This document shows, in pieces, positions 23,518 to 32,530 of a stretch of DNA of 64,000 nucleotides. The notes under the pieces were generated by a model. It saw nothing but the letters and a program-made list of their open reading frames with translations. It was not told the origin of the DNA and ran no database searches. This stretch comes from Bacteroidota bacterium (GTDB taxonomy: Bacteria > Bacteroidota > Bacteroidia > Bacteroidales > JACABE01). Position 1 is the first letter of the stretch. Each line of letters opens with the position of its first letter. The position numbers and the translations under genes were made by a program. The stretch spans positions 1-64,000 of the forward strand of contig JAPLDQ010000030.1 in NCBI GenBank assembly GCA_026391675.1, read 5' to 3'.

Positions 23518-25683
23518 CTAATTACTAAATGAAACCTTCGTCTTAACTCTGATATCTTCCGACGAACTTCCCGCTTCAATACGGTAATCCCCCTTCTCTA
23601 TTTTGTATTGCTTGTCCTTTACATCCCAGTATGCCAGTAATGAAGCAGGGATTTTAATCACTATATTGGTGGATTCTCCTTTTTTTAGCGATATACGTTG
23701 GAAGCCGATTAATGTTTTCAGGGGATGGCTTATTTTACTGATTTCTTTGGCTGCATAAAGTTGTACAACTTCATCACCGTCGTAGTTTCCGCTGTTTTTT
23801 ACTGTTAAGCTAATGGCTATGCTGTCGGTTTTCTTCGGATTTGTGATTTTTGCCAGCAGCTGGCTGTATTCAAACTGTGTATAACTCAAACCAAAGCCAA
23901 AAGGAAACTGGGCTTTGCCTTCGAAATAACGGTAGGTTCTGCCTTTCATGGCATAATTGTCGAAATCGGGTAAATCTTTTTCAGATGCATAAAATGTCAG
24001 GGGTAATTTGCCCGAAGGATTCTGCTTACCAAAGATAATATCAGCCACAGCATTGCCGCCTTTTTCGCCGGGATACCAGGCAAAGAGAACTGCATCGGCA
24101 ATGTCGAGTACTGCTTTTAATTCTATGGCACTGCCACCTGTAATTACCGCTATTATAGGTTTCTTTGGTGCTGCTTCCCTGATCTTTTTCAGCAATGTCA
24201 ACTGGTTTTCGGGCAGGCTGAGACTTACCCTGTCGCCACCATTATCATTCAGCATGGCATCACCGTCTTCACCCTCAAACAAGCGGCTGATACCCAATAC
24301 CACTACTGTGGCATCCGCACCGTCTGCTTCCCAGTAGCCGTGGAATTTCTCCTTGTTGTCGAGTATGCAGCCGATATTGTAATTAACTACAGTACCTGCA
24401 TCCACATCCTGTATGATGCCTTCGAGTATGGTGGCCATGGAGCCGCTGAAGCCGTTGTAATTGCCCAGCAAAGCATTGATTTCAGCTGCCATGGGGCCGG
24501 TAACATATAAATGTTTCAGTGTTTTGGTATTTAAGGGCAAAACATTGTTATTTTTCAATAAAACCACAGATTTTGCAGCCACTTCATAGGCTATTGCCTG
24601 GTGTTTCTCACAGTTTACCAAACTTTCATCCAATTTTGAGTAAGGATTCAGGGCATCGGGATCAAATAAACCCAGTTTAAACCGTGTGCGCAGCATGGGT
24701 TTGATGGCATTGTCCACATCTTTTTCAGTAATCAGGCCTTTTTCAACGGCTTCGGGCAAAAACTTGTATATATAGCCGCAATTGAGGTTAACACCTGCCT
24801 TGGCAGCCATGGCTGCAGCTTCAGCCTGGGTTGGTACTACCTTATGCCGCAGCCAGATGTCGTCAAGGGCCCAGCAATCAGTAACAATATGGCCTTTAAA
24901 GCCCCATTCCTTGCGTAAGATGTCTGATAACAGCGGACTGCTGCCACAACATGGCTGGTCGTACAAGCGGTTGTAAGCACACATAACGGCTTCCACACCT
25001 GCATCCGACAATGCTTTAAAAGCAGGCAGATAGGTTTCCCTGAAATCGCGCTCTTCGGGAATGGCATTGAAAGTATGCCGGGTTTTTTCAGGACCGCTGT
25101 GCACTGCAAAATGCTTGGCGCAGGCTGCTACTTTCAGATAGTGGCTGTCGCTGCCCTGGAGGCCTTTTACAAAAGCCACGCCCATCCTTGAAGTGAGCAA
25201 AGGGTCTTCGCCATAGGTTTCCTGTCCTCTTCCCCAGCGTGGGTCGCGGAAGATGTTGATATTGGGTGTCCAGAAACTGAGCCCCATGTATTGTGTACGG
25301 TTGTCCTTTTTGATGGCGGCATTGTATTTGGCCCTTGCTTCGTCAGAAATGGCGGTTGCCACGCGGAAAGCGAGTTCGGGGTCAAAGGTGGCGGCCAGGC
25401 CTATGGTTTGGGGGAATACTGTTGCTTTTCCTGCTCTGGCAATACCGTGGAGGCATTCGTTCCACCAGTTGTATTCCTTGATGTTCAGCCTGTCGATGGC
25501 CGGACTGTTGTACAGCATCAGCGTCGACTTCTCCTTAAGCGTCAGGCGTGATACCAGGTCATTGATTCGCTCTTCCATAGTCAGCTTGCTGTTCTGGAAT
25601 GGAAATTCCGTAGTTTGCGACTGCAATTTTATAAAGCTGCTAATGATAAGCAGTACTATTGCAAATAATTTTATTGTTTTCAT
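23518..25683 (-). CDS. Glycoside hydrolase family 3 (beta-glucosidase/beta-xylosidase)
   Basis: The 721-residue enzyme has a signal peptide (KTIKLFAIVLLIISSFIKLQSQ), a TIM-barrel with CAYNRLYDQPCCG and the nucleophile Asp269 in HIVTDCWALDD, then the alpha/beta sandwich (KKPIIAVITGGSA, AWYPGEKGGNAVADIIFGKQNPSGKLPLTFY split by family motifs) and a C-terminal fibronectin III-like domain. It hydrolyses terminal beta-linked sugars of plant or microbial glycans, probably in the periplasm. The CCG pattern is typical of the xylosidase-like branch. The ATG at 25683 is chosen over 25704 because the longer start overlaps the promoter box. The gene is visibly more GC-rich than its neighbours. Confidence 0.92.
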   Translation of the reverse strand: MKTIKLFAIVLLIISSFIKLQSQTTEFPFQNSKLTMEERINDLVSRLTLKEKSTLMLYNSPAIDRLNIKEYNWWNECLHGIARAGKATVFPQTIGLAATFDPELAFRVATAISDEARAKYNAAIKKDNRTQYMGLSFWTPNINIFRDPRWGRGQETYGEDPLLTSRMGVAFVKGLQGSDSHYLKVAACAKHFAVHSGPEKTRHTFNAIPEERDFRETYLPAFKALSDAGVEAVMCAYNRLYDQPCCGSSPLLSDILRKEWGFKGHIVTDCWALDDIWLRHKVVPTQAEAAAMAAKAGVNLNCGYIYKFLPEAVEKGLITEKDVDNAIKPMLRTRFKLGLFDPDALNPYSKLDESLVNCEKHQAIAYEVAAKSVVLLKNNNVLPLNTKTLKHLYVTGPMAAEINALLGNYNGFSGSMATILEGIIQDVDAGTVVNYNIGCILDNKEKFHGYWEADGADATVVVLGISRLFEGEDGDAMLNDNGGDRVSLSLPENQLTLLKKIREAAPKKPIIAVITGGSAIELKAVLDIADAVLFAWYPGEKGGNAVADIIFGKQNPSGKLPLTFYASEKDLPDFDNYAMKGRTYRYFEGKAQFPFGFGLSYTQFEYSQLLAKITNPKKTDSIAISLTVKNSGNYDGDEVVQLYAAKEISKISHPLKTLIGFQRISLKKGESTNIVIKIPASLLAYWDVKDKQYKIEKGDYRIEAGSSSEDIRVKTKVSFSN

Positions 25684-25701
25684 AGGACTGGGATTGAGTA
25701 G

Positions 25702-25709
25702 CAAAGATA
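25702..25709 (-). promoter_or_regulatory. -7 promoter box for the GH3 gene
   Basis: The minus strand reads TATCTTTG (full TAnnTTTG match), 18 bases before the ATG at 25683. The alternative ATG at 25704 lies within the box. Confidence 0.6.
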
Positions 25710-25893
25710 AGAATAAGTTTATAATGTTTGAAAGTGGGAAGTTTTTTTAGGCTGTTAGGCTGTTAGGCTGTATGTATTTAGGCTTTTGACTTTTGCTGTT
25801 CGAATATTGGCTTTTGGAATTAACACTAATATCGCCTGACACTGAGAGGAGCCGAAGTATTCTCTCAGATTGCTGAAGAATTCCATTTTCCGG

Positions 25894-25918
25894 ACCTGTC
25901 AGCGTGCTTGCACCTGAC
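25894..25918. repeat. Hairpin-forming inverted repeat
   Basis: CTGTCAG at 25894-25900 pairs with CTGACAG at 25912-25918, and inside it GTGC pairs with GCAC with one bulged C. There is no T run, so it is not a convincing terminator. Confidence 0.5.
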
Positions 25919-25976
25919 AGCGTCAAATTTAAAAAACTTCTGACTTTAACCGTTAAAAAAATAACAACAAATGTAA

Positions 25977-25984
25977 TATTTTTG
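25977..25984 (+). promoter_or_regulatory. -7 promoter box for the thioredoxin-fold gene
   Basis: TATTTTTG matches TAnnTTTG. It lies 51 bases before the ATG, a longer leader than most others here. Confidence 0.6.
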
Positions 25985-26035
25985 CGTTTCCAGGATTTTA
26001 AATATATACTTTTGGATTAATTTAAAATTAAAAAT

Positions 26036-27304
26036 ATGAAGAAATGTATTTTAAGTATCGTTTTTTGCCTGGTATTTACTATAACTTTTGCACAAACTCC
26101 TAAAGAATTAATCGGCAAAATGAAGCAAAGTTTAATTAAACTAAAAACACTGGATTGTGAGATAAATGAGCATAGCTTATATTATCCTGACAAAAAATTT
26201 ATTTATAAAAAGAATGTTATCATCGTTTTCGATACCATTTGCCTTAAAAAACCTCTTATTAAGAAAGCCAGACTTTCTAGTTTATTATATAAAACTGATA
26301 CATTGAAGTCCGCTAAACATATTTTAAGCGGGAATAAAAGCATTGAAATAAATGATTTTACCAAAGAAATCAATTTGGAAAATGTTGACAGTAATAATAT
26401 TAATGATATAATTTCTGATATTAACAGTAATATTTTTCCTTATTTTAACAGCTTATCACTGAATTATCTTGATTCTTTGCTTAATCCTGATTATCAAAGT
26501 GATGATATGGATATGAAAAAAGTTAAATATGAAGTGCTGAATGATACTGCTTGTTTAAGCGGGGATTGTTATTTAGTGAAAATATCTGCACCATCATTAA
26601 TGGGAACAGAAATAAAAAGTGAAAACAAAGATTCTAATATAATTATTAATTTTAAGATGGAAAATCACTTTTTCTGGATCAATAAACATAGCTATTTGCC
26701 TGAAAGATACCGTAAAGAATGGACATTGGAAGATAATAAATTTGCCTTGATTAATGATTACAGGTTTACAAAAATTAAAAGCGATATAAAAATCAATAAT
26801 GCTGTTTTTATATTTAAAAAGGCAGAATATAAGGATTACCGTATTGGAGAAGTTACGGCCAAAGGCTTTCGGATAATTCAGGAAGCATTTAGAAAAGCTC
26901 CTGATATCAGAGGGCTTAATCAGTATGGAGATAGTATAGGTTTATACGAAGAAAAGGCAAGACTTTATATAATTGATTTTTGGTTTGCTAATTGTCCGCC
27001 ATGTATGGCTGCAAAGCAATTTATTGAAAAGGAAATTATTCCTGAATACCAGAATAAAGGGCTTTATGTATTAGGTGTAAATCCTGTTGATGACTCATTT
27101 GAATCCATAAATAAGGCCCTGGGAGCTGAAGTGCCTCATTATCCATTTATTCTGAATAAACAGGCTGCACATCTGTACCATTTGTCATCCTATCCGGGGA
27201 TTTACATACTTAACAGTAAATTTGAAGTAATAAAATCCTTTAGCTCTATCAAAGATAATGCTAAGAATGAAATAAAGAAACTGCTGGAAATCTATTTGAA
27301 ATAA
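26036..27304 (+). CDS. Secreted TlpA-like thioredoxin-fold protein with LolA-like N-terminal domain
   Basis: The 422-residue protein has a signal peptide (KKCILSIVFCLVFTITFAQ), a beta-rich region to about residue 290 that looks like a LolA/outer-membrane lipoprotein carrier-type domain (TPKELIGKMKQSLIKLKTLDCEI), and a C-terminal thioredoxin domain with the redox pair Cys320-Pro-Pro-Cys323 in WFANCPPCMAA. Such proteins reduce or oxidise partners in the periplasm. Ser/Pro features after the CxxC (YPFI and SSYPGIYIL) fit the TlpA fold. It has its own promoter and stands between two glycosidases on the other strand. The partner is unknown. Confidence 0.78.
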   Translation: MKKCILSIVFCLVFTITFAQTPKELIGKMKQSLIKLKTLDCEINEHSLYYPDKKFIYKKNVIIVFDTICLKKPLIKKARLSSLLYKTDTLKSAKHILSGNKSIEINDFTKEINLENVDSNNINDIISDINSNIFPYFNSLSLNYLDSLLNPDYQSDDMDMKKVKYEVLNDTACLSGDCYLVKISAPSLMGTEIKSENKDSNIIINFKMENHFFWINKHSYLPERYRKEWTLEDNKFALINDYRFTKIKSDIKINNAVFIFKKAEYKDYRIGEVTAKGFRIIQEAFRKAPDIRGLNQYGDSIGLYEEKARLYIIDFWFANCPPCMAAKQFIEKEIIPEYQNKGLYVLGVNPVDDSFESINKALGAEVPHYPFILNKQAAHLYHLSSYPGIYILNSKFEVIKSFSSIKDNAKNEIKKLLEIYLK

Positions 27305-27376
27305 AATTATAGTATTAAACCCCAGGGATTTCAATTAAAAAGTGAGTTAAAACGGTCAACGCTATTCAGGCATGAA

Positions 27377-27418
27377 CAACTCACAACTCATAACTCACAA
27401 CTCATAACTCATAACTCA
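27377..27418 (-). repeat. 7-bp tandem repeat starting at the GH29 stop codon
   Basis: On the GH29 sense strand the TGA stop (27416-27418) is followed by about five 7-base units, GTTATGA or GTTGTGA type, making stops in all frames. On the plus strand it reads AACTCATAACTCACAACTCA. Confidence 0.85.
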
Positions 27419-28840
27419 ATACACCTTAAACACCCACGCATGCCTGCAAGGTGGTTTATTCCTTTGTTTTGCAGTTGGGTTAAGTGTAATTGTATTTGCT
27501 GTTATTGTTGTATTTACTGTTTCATCACCCAGCAATACTACTTTAGCGTTGGCTTTAGCTGCATAATTGTTTATTTTTATTTCAGAAGGCATGGCTTCAC
27601 TGGCATCAGCCAGATAAATCATATAAACAGCTCCATTGCTGCCTTGCGTAAAGCAGGTTTTGCCGTCTTTAAATGGTGCAATTGGATTGGTATTGTAGAT
27701 GGCTTCGCTGTTAATCTTCATCCATTCGCCTATTTCCTTAAGTCTTGCATAAGCGGTATCGTCCAGCTCGCCTGTGGGGCCGGGAGCTATGTTCAGCAAG
27801 AAATTACCGCCTTTGGAAACAATGTCAACCAGCATATGAATGATTTTATTTGTAGGTTTATAGGTATCATTATACACCCACGACCAGCTGGTGGCCATTG
27901 TCATGCAGGTTTCCCACGGATAGGAGAGGGGTTTCTCAGGAATTTCCTGCTCCGGTGTAAAATAGTTTTCGAATTTATTATGAACAGAGCGGTCAACAAC
28001 GAGTATGCCCGGCTGGTTTTTGCGTGCCATAGCTGTTATAGCCGGCATATTGATGTCCTGATTGATGGCTTTGTGTTTCAACCAACCTCTTGATTCAGTG
28101 GTTTGTTCAGCCAGACTGCGTACCCAGCCACCGTCGAACCATAAAATATCAACTTTGCCATAATTGGTTGTAAGCTCGTTAATCTGATTAAAGGTAAAGT
28201 CCTGAAAGCTTTTCCAGCGTTCGGGGTACTTTTCGGTATCGTAATTTACATTGCGGTCGATGGGAGGGAAATTATGCCACCAGTAATCCTGGCTGTGCCA
28301 GTCGGGTTTGCTGAAATAAGCACCAATGCCGAAACCCTGATTTCTGAATGCATTGAAGATTTCTTTGGTGACATCAGACTTTGGATTCCTGGAAAAAGGA
28401 CAGTCCTTGCCGGTGATTTTATAATCGGTTTGTTTGGTGTCAAACATGCAGAATCCATCGTGGTGCTTGGTAGTGAATACCACATATTTCATACCGGCAT
28501 CCTTTGCCGCTGCAGCCCATTTTTCAGGATTGAAGCGGGTAGGGTTAAAGCTGTATTGCAGGGCTTCATAGCGTTTAACATATTCGTTATAATCAGGCAG
28601 TTTGCGTCTGCACCAGCCTTCATCTTCGGGGCATATCGACCATGATTCAACAACTCCCCACTGACTGTAAGCTCCCCAGTGCATCAGCAGTCCGAATTTA
28701 ATGCCATGCCACCAGTTTAATTTCTGGATAACATCAGTTTCTGTAGGTGCAATATATTCATCGCTTTTGGTTTGGCTAAAGCCCGTTTTTACTGCTAAAA
28801 ACAGCAATGTTACCAGAAGTACAACGTATAATTTCTTCAT
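27416..28840 (-). CDS. Alpha-L-fucosidase (glycoside hydrolase family 29)
   Basis: The 474-residue enzyme has a signal peptide (KKLYVVLLVTLLFLAVKTGFSQ) and the GH29 signatures: LNWWHGIKFGLLMHWGAYSQWG, TTKHHDGFCMFDTKQTDY and the probable nucleophile Asp in DILWFDGGW. A short C-terminal beta domain follows. It removes terminal alpha-fucose from glycans outside the inner membrane. A full -7 box stands 20 bases upstream. Together with the GH3 gene it suggests fucosylated glycan use, though no SusC/SusD pair is in the window, so this is not a classical polysaccharide utilisation locus. Confidence 0.92.
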   Translation of the reverse strand: MKKLYVVLLVTLLFLAVKTGFSQTKSDEYIAPTETDVIQKLNWWHGIKFGLLMHWGAYSQWGVVESWSICPEDEGWCRRKLPDYNEYVKRYEALQYSFNPTRFNPEKWAAAAKDAGMKYVVFTTKHHDGFCMFDTKQTDYKITGKDCPFSRNPKSDVTKEIFNAFRNQGFGIGAYFSKPDWHSQDYWWHNFPPIDRNVNYDTEKYPERWKSFQDFTFNQINELTTNYGKVDILWFDGGWVRSLAEQTTESRGWLKHKAINQDINMPAITAMARKNQPGILVVDRSVHNKFENYFTPEQEIPEKPLSYPWETCMTMATSWSWVYNDTYKPTNKIIHMLVDIVSKGGNFLLNIAPGPTGELDDTAYARLKEIGEWMKINSEAIYNTNPIAPFKDGKTCFTQGSNGAVYMIYLADASEAMPSEIKINNYAAKANAKVVLLGDETVNTTITANTITLNPTAKQRNKPPCRHAWVFKVY

Positions 28841-28859
28841 AATTTAAAATTTTGATTCA

Positions 28860-28867
28860 CAAAAATA
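28860..28867 (-). promoter_or_regulatory. -7 promoter box for the GH29 gene
   Basis: The minus strand reads TATTTTTG, a full TAnnTTTG match, 20 bases before the ATG. Confidence 0.6.
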
Positions 28868-28924
28868 AAGAATTCTGTTGAATTATGGCAGATGTTGAAA
28901 GAAATATTGAAAGATTGCAACGCA

Positions 28925-28985
28925 TCATTTCGACTCCGCTCAATGAACAGCAAAGTTTCCAGGTGATTGAGCGAAGTCGAAATCA
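28925..28985. repeat. Inverted repeat with TTTCGACTCCGCTCA arms
   Basis: TCATTTCGACTCCGCTCAAT (from 28925) faces TGATTGAGCGAAGTCGAAAT (from 28964), complementary with about three mismatches over 22 bases and separated by 17 bases. A half-copy (CTGAGCGGTGTCGAAG) lies at 22001-22016 and a diverged one near 25840. It looks like a dispersed intergenic palindrome. Confidence 0.65.
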
Positions 28986-29090
28986 CATGCAGCCACTTTT
29001 CGCTTTTCGCTTAATCACTTAATAACTCAATAACTCAATAACCATAAACACATTACCGCATCACCGTATTACCGCATTAACAAATTTTAT

Positions 29091-29098
29091 TACATTTG
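29091..29098 (+). promoter_or_regulatory. -7 promoter box for the Gate-domain protein
   Basis: TACATTTG matches TAnnTTTG, 19 bases before the ATG at 29118. Confidence 0.55.
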
Positions 29099-29117
29099 CA
29101 GAAACTTTTAAAATACG

Positions 29118-30038
29118 ATGTTCACCCAACTCAAAGAAATACTCCATACTGCTTTGCCCAAGGCATTTAAGACTGCAATCTGGTTGTTGAGCCTTATGGT
29201 ACCGATTTCTCTGGGTGTGACCTTATTGCAATACATTGGCGTAATCAGCTGGGCTGCCGGATTATTAAACCCCTTATTTCATTACCTTGGATTGTCAGGG
29301 CAGTGTGCTTTTGTTTTTCTAACCAGTATCTTTCTGAATATTTATTCTGCCATTGCTGTAATATCAAGTCTTCCGCTTACAATAAGGGAAATAACCATAG
29401 TAGCGTTGATGTGTCTGATTTCCCACAATATGATCATAGAAACCATAATTCAGGGGAAAACAGGTTCATCTAAAATCAAAATGGTTTTTATCAGACTGCT
29501 TTCCAGTATTATCAGTGCGTTGTTGCTGAATTATCTGTTACCAGCTGAAACTGTAAAAACTGTTGTACAGCAGGTTTCCGAACAGCAGCCAACTTTATGG
29601 TTTGTGTTGGAAGACTGGGCTATTAAAATGTCAATTCTTGCCATAAAAGTCGTTGTTTTTGTTTCATCTTTGATGGTATTGCAGCAAATACTCGAAAAAT
29701 CGGGAATTATCGAAATTATCTCCAAAGTACTGGCTCCATTATTAAAATTAATGGGATTACCGCGAAGAACTTCCTTTTTATGGATAGTTGCCAATGTGCT
29801 GGGATTGGCTTACGGAGCAGCCATCATGATAGAAGAACTGGAAAAAGAAAAATTAAACCTTGAAGAAAGCGATTTATTAAATCATCATATTGCCGTTTCC
29901 CATTCCCTGCTTGAAGATACGCTGTTGTTTATGACCATAGGTGTTGCCGCTTTCTGGATTACCATACCCCGTATACTTTTAGCTGTTGCTGTGGTATGGA
30001 TGTACAGGCTTTCTAAAATGATTTTCAGGAAAGTTTAA
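29118..30038 (+). CDS. Nucleoside recognition (Gate) domain membrane protein
   Basis: This 306-residue integral membrane protein has two Gate-type halves (KTAIWLLSLMVPISLGVTLLQY and IKMSILAIKVVVFVSSLMVL), as in spore maturation proteins SpmA/SpmB and nucleoside recognition proteins. The repeated motif SHNMIIET / SHSLLEDT is typical. The transported or sensed molecule is unknown, and the spore-related name is historical. It stands 135 bases upstream of hmgA on the same strand; a functional link to tyrosine breakdown is not evident. Confidence 0.78.
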   Translation: MFTQLKEILHTALPKAFKTAIWLLSLMVPISLGVTLLQYIGVISWAAGLLNPLFHYLGLSGQCAFVFLTSIFLNIYSAIAVISSLPLTIREITIVALMCLISHNMIIETIIQGKTGSSKIKMVFIRLLSSIISALLLNYLLPAETVKTVVQQVSEQQPTLWFVLEDWAIKMSILAIKVVVFVSSLMVLQQILEKSGIIEIISKVLAPLLKLMGLPRRTSFLWIVANVLGLAYGAAIMIEELEKEKLNLEESDLLNHHIAVSHSLLEDTLLFMTIGVAAFWITIPRILLAVAVVWMYRLSKMIFRKV

Positions 30039-30173
30039 AATTCCTTATTAATTTTCCTTCCCAAAATGAACTATTTTTTATAATTGAGGTTATAATATTT
30101 ATCAAAATATATTGCTAATCTTCTGAATTACTTTAATGTATTTCAGACTTTAGAAAATTTAACACCGCAGATT

Positions 30174-31331
30174 ATGCCTCATTATACAAAGCTGGGAGAA
30201 ATCCCCCATAAAAGACATACTCAGTTCCGTAAACCGGATGGTAATTTATATGCCGAACAATTGGTCAGTACTGAAGGATTTTCTGATGTTTATTCATTAT
30301 TGTATCACAATTATCCGCCAACTTTAGTAAAGGAAATCGGCAAAGCCATTAATGTTGCACCACAGATTGCTGTAGATCAGAATATACAAAACCGCAGTTT
30401 TCTCGGTTTTAAGGTAAATCCTAAGGATGATTATCTGGAAAGCCGTGTTCCGGTTCTGGTTAATCAGGATGTATGTATTTATCTGGCAGCACCAAAGCAA
30501 AGTATGAAATCTTATTTTTATAAGAATGCCGGTGCTGATGAAATGATATTTATACATGAAGGAAGCGGAAAGTTGAAAACGTCTTATGGAAGTATATCAT
30601 TTTCTTATGGCGACCACTTGGTTATTCCCCGTGGTAGCATTTATCAGCTTGAATTTGATACAACAGCAAACAGACTTTTTATAGTAGAATCCTATCATCC
30701 GATAAGATATCCAAAACGCTACACCAATCATATGGGGCAATTGCTTGAGCATGCACCTTATTGCGAAAGAGATATCAGAGGACCTGAAAAGCTTGAAACC
30801 TTTGATCAGAAAGGTGAATTTAAGATATTTATAAAGCGGAAGGATCATCTTTTCCCCTTTGTTTATGGAAGTCATCCTTTTGATGTTATAGGATGGGATG
30901 GATATCATTATCCCTATGCCTTTTCCATTCATGATTTTGAACCGATAACCGGCAGGGTGCATCAACCACCACCTGTTCATCAGACATTTGAAACGCCACA
31001 GTTTGTGATCTGCGCTTTTGTTCCTCGTTTGTACGATTATCATCCGCAATCCATTCCAGCACCCTATAATCACAGCAATGTGGATTCTGATGAGGTATTG
31101 TATTATGTGGATGGCGATTTTATGAGTCGCAAATCGGTGGAAAAAGGACAGATTACCCTGCATCCTCTGGGCATTCCTCATGGTCCGCATCCGGGAGCTG
31201 TTGAAAAAAGTATAGGTAAAGCAGCAACCAACGAATTAGCCGTAATGGTTGATACATTTAAGCCTTTGCAGATTACCACACAGGCTATGGAACTGGAAGA
31301 TCCCGGGTATTTTCTGTCATGGCTGGACTAA
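30174..31331 (+). CDS. hmgA: Homogentisate 1,2-dioxygenase
   Basis: The 385-residue iron dioxygenase opens the ring of homogentisate with O2 to maleylacetoacetate. The family start (HYTKLGEIPHKRHTQFR) and a cupin fold are seen, and the likely Fe(II) ligands are His300 and Glu307 (in NHSNVDSDEVLYY) and His336 (in GIPHGPHPG). It is the compact form found in Bacteroidota. hpd and fahA follow directly on the same strand, giving three consecutive steps of tyrosine catabolism. No strict TAnnTTTG box was seen upstream. Confidence 0.93.
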   Translation: MPHYTKLGEIPHKRHTQFRKPDGNLYAEQLVSTEGFSDVYSLLYHNYPPTLVKEIGKAINVAPQIAVDQNIQNRSFLGFKVNPKDDYLESRVPVLVNQDVCIYLAAPKQSMKSYFYKNAGADEMIFIHEGSGKLKTSYGSISFSYGDHLVIPRGSIYQLEFDTTANRLFIVESYHPIRYPKRYTNHMGQLLEHAPYCERDIRGPEKLETFDQKGEFKIFIKRKDHLFPFVYGSHPFDVIGWDGYHYPYAFSIHDFEPITGRVHQPPPVHQTFETPQFVICAFVPRLYDYHPQSIPAPYNHSNVDSDEVLYYVDGDFMSRKSVEKGQITLHPLGIPHGPHPGAVEKSIGKAATNELAVMVDTFKPLQITTQAMELEDPGYFLSWLD

Positions 31332-31399
31332 GATATTTATTGATAATTTTCAGGATTTTATTAACTAAACATTTTATTTGAATTAAATTTTTGAACAAT

Positions 31400-32497
31400 A
31401 TGACAACAAATGATTTTTTACCCATTAATGGAACTGATTATGTTGAGTTTTACGTAGGCAATGCCAAACAGGCTGCTTATTTTTATCAGGCTGCCTTTGG
31501 TTTTCAGCCACTTGCTTACAGCGGACTTGAAACCGGAAATAAGGAAAAAACATCCTATGTAGTGCAACAGGGCAAAATCCGTCTGGTTTTTACCACTTCA
31601 TTGGAACCTGATTCAGAAATAGCAAAACATTGCAATAAACATGGCGATGGCGTAAAGGTTACTGCACTCTGGGTTCCTGATGCCCGCAAAGCTTATGAAG
31701 AAACCACCAAAAGAGGTGCTAAATCCTATATGCAGCCTCAGTCATTTTCGGATGCTGATGGCGAAGTAGTATGTTCAGGTATTTATACTTATGGTGAAAC
31801 CGTTCATATTTTTGTTGAAAGAGATAACTATAAAGGTCCGTTTTTACCGGGTTTTGTAGCATGGAATCCTGAATTCAGAAGCAAGGAAGCAGGTTTGCTC
31901 TACATTGACCATATGGTCGGTAATGTGGGCTGGGGCGAAATGAATACCTGGGCAGAGTTTTACAATAAAGTGATGGGCTTTACCCAGTTGATTTCATTTG
32001 ATGATAATGATATTTCAACCGAATATACTGCTTTAATGAGTAAAGTAATGGCCAATGACAATGGCCGTATAAAATTCCCTCTGAATGAACCTGCTCATGG
32101 TAAGAAAAAATCACAGATTGAAGAGTATATTGATTTTTATAAAGGTCCCGGAGTGCAGCATCTGGCACTTGCAACCAATAATATTGTTGAAACTGTGGCT
32201 GAATTAAGAAAACGCGGTGTCGAATTCCTTACCGTTCCTCAGTCTTATTACGATACCGTACTTGAACGGGTTGGTCATATCGATGAAGAACTAAAAATTT
32301 TACAGGATTTAAATATTCTGATTGACAGGGATGATGAAGGCTATTTGTTGCAGATATTCAGCAAACCGGTAGAAGACCGTCCAACGGTATTTTATGAAAT
32401 TATTCAAAGAAAAGGTGCAAAATCATTTGGAAAAGGTAACTTTAAAGCCTTGTTTGAATCTATTGAAAGAGAGCAGGAAAGAAGAGGGACATTATAA
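31400..32497 (+). CDS. hpd: 4-hydroxyphenylpyruvate dioxygenase
   Basis: This 365-residue enzyme converts 4-hydroxyphenylpyruvate to homogentisate with O2. Two vicinal-oxygen-chelate domains are present; the Fe(II) ligands appear as His171 (IDHMVGN), His254 (VQHLALAT) and Glu333 (FYEIIQRKG). The C-terminal FGKGNFKALFESIEREQ is typical. The ATG at 31400 is preferred over an in-frame TTG nine bases upstream. The gene lies between hmgA and fahA. Confidence 0.95.
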   Translation: MTTNDFLPINGTDYVEFYVGNAKQAAYFYQAAFGFQPLAYSGLETGNKEKTSYVVQQGKIRLVFTTSLEPDSEIAKHCNKHGDGVKVTALWVPDARKAYEETTKRGAKSYMQPQSFSDADGEVVCSGIYTYGETVHIFVERDNYKGPFLPGFVAWNPEFRSKEAGLLYIDHMVGNVGWGEMNTWAEFYNKVMGFTQLISFDDNDISTEYTALMSKVMANDNGRIKFPLNEPAHGKKKSQIEEYIDFYKGPGVQHLALATNNIVETVAELRKRGVEFLTVPQSYYDTVLERVGHIDEELKILQDLNILIDRDDEGYLLQIFSKPVEDRPTVFYEIIQRKGAKSFGKGNFKALFESIEREQERRGTL

Positions 32498-32530
32498 TAT
32501 CTTTATATAAATTATTTTTTATAATATAAA

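Larger units (their letters stand above)
25710..26035. other. Intergenic region with repeats and promoters
   Basis: No gene is supported here. It holds a short GCTGTTAG triplication (25750-25772), a sequence related to the GAGCGAAGTCGAA repeat (about 25840-25856), a hairpin at 25894-25918 (CTGTCAG against CTGACAG with GTGC/GCAC inside), and the promoter box of the thioredoxin-fold gene at its right side. Confidence 0.55.

Noticed and set aside
25253-25750. A 165-residue frame opposite the GH3 gene
   Set aside because: It lies antisense to a strong GH3 domain; the length is explained by the higher GC of this gene.
28274-28645. A 123-residue frame opposite the GH29 gene
   Set aside because: It is the antisense shadow of a well-supported glycosidase and has no protein-like features.
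23518-28840. Polysaccharide utilisation locus
   Set aside because: Two glycosidases are present but no SusC/SusD-like pair, sensor or sulfatase lies nearby.
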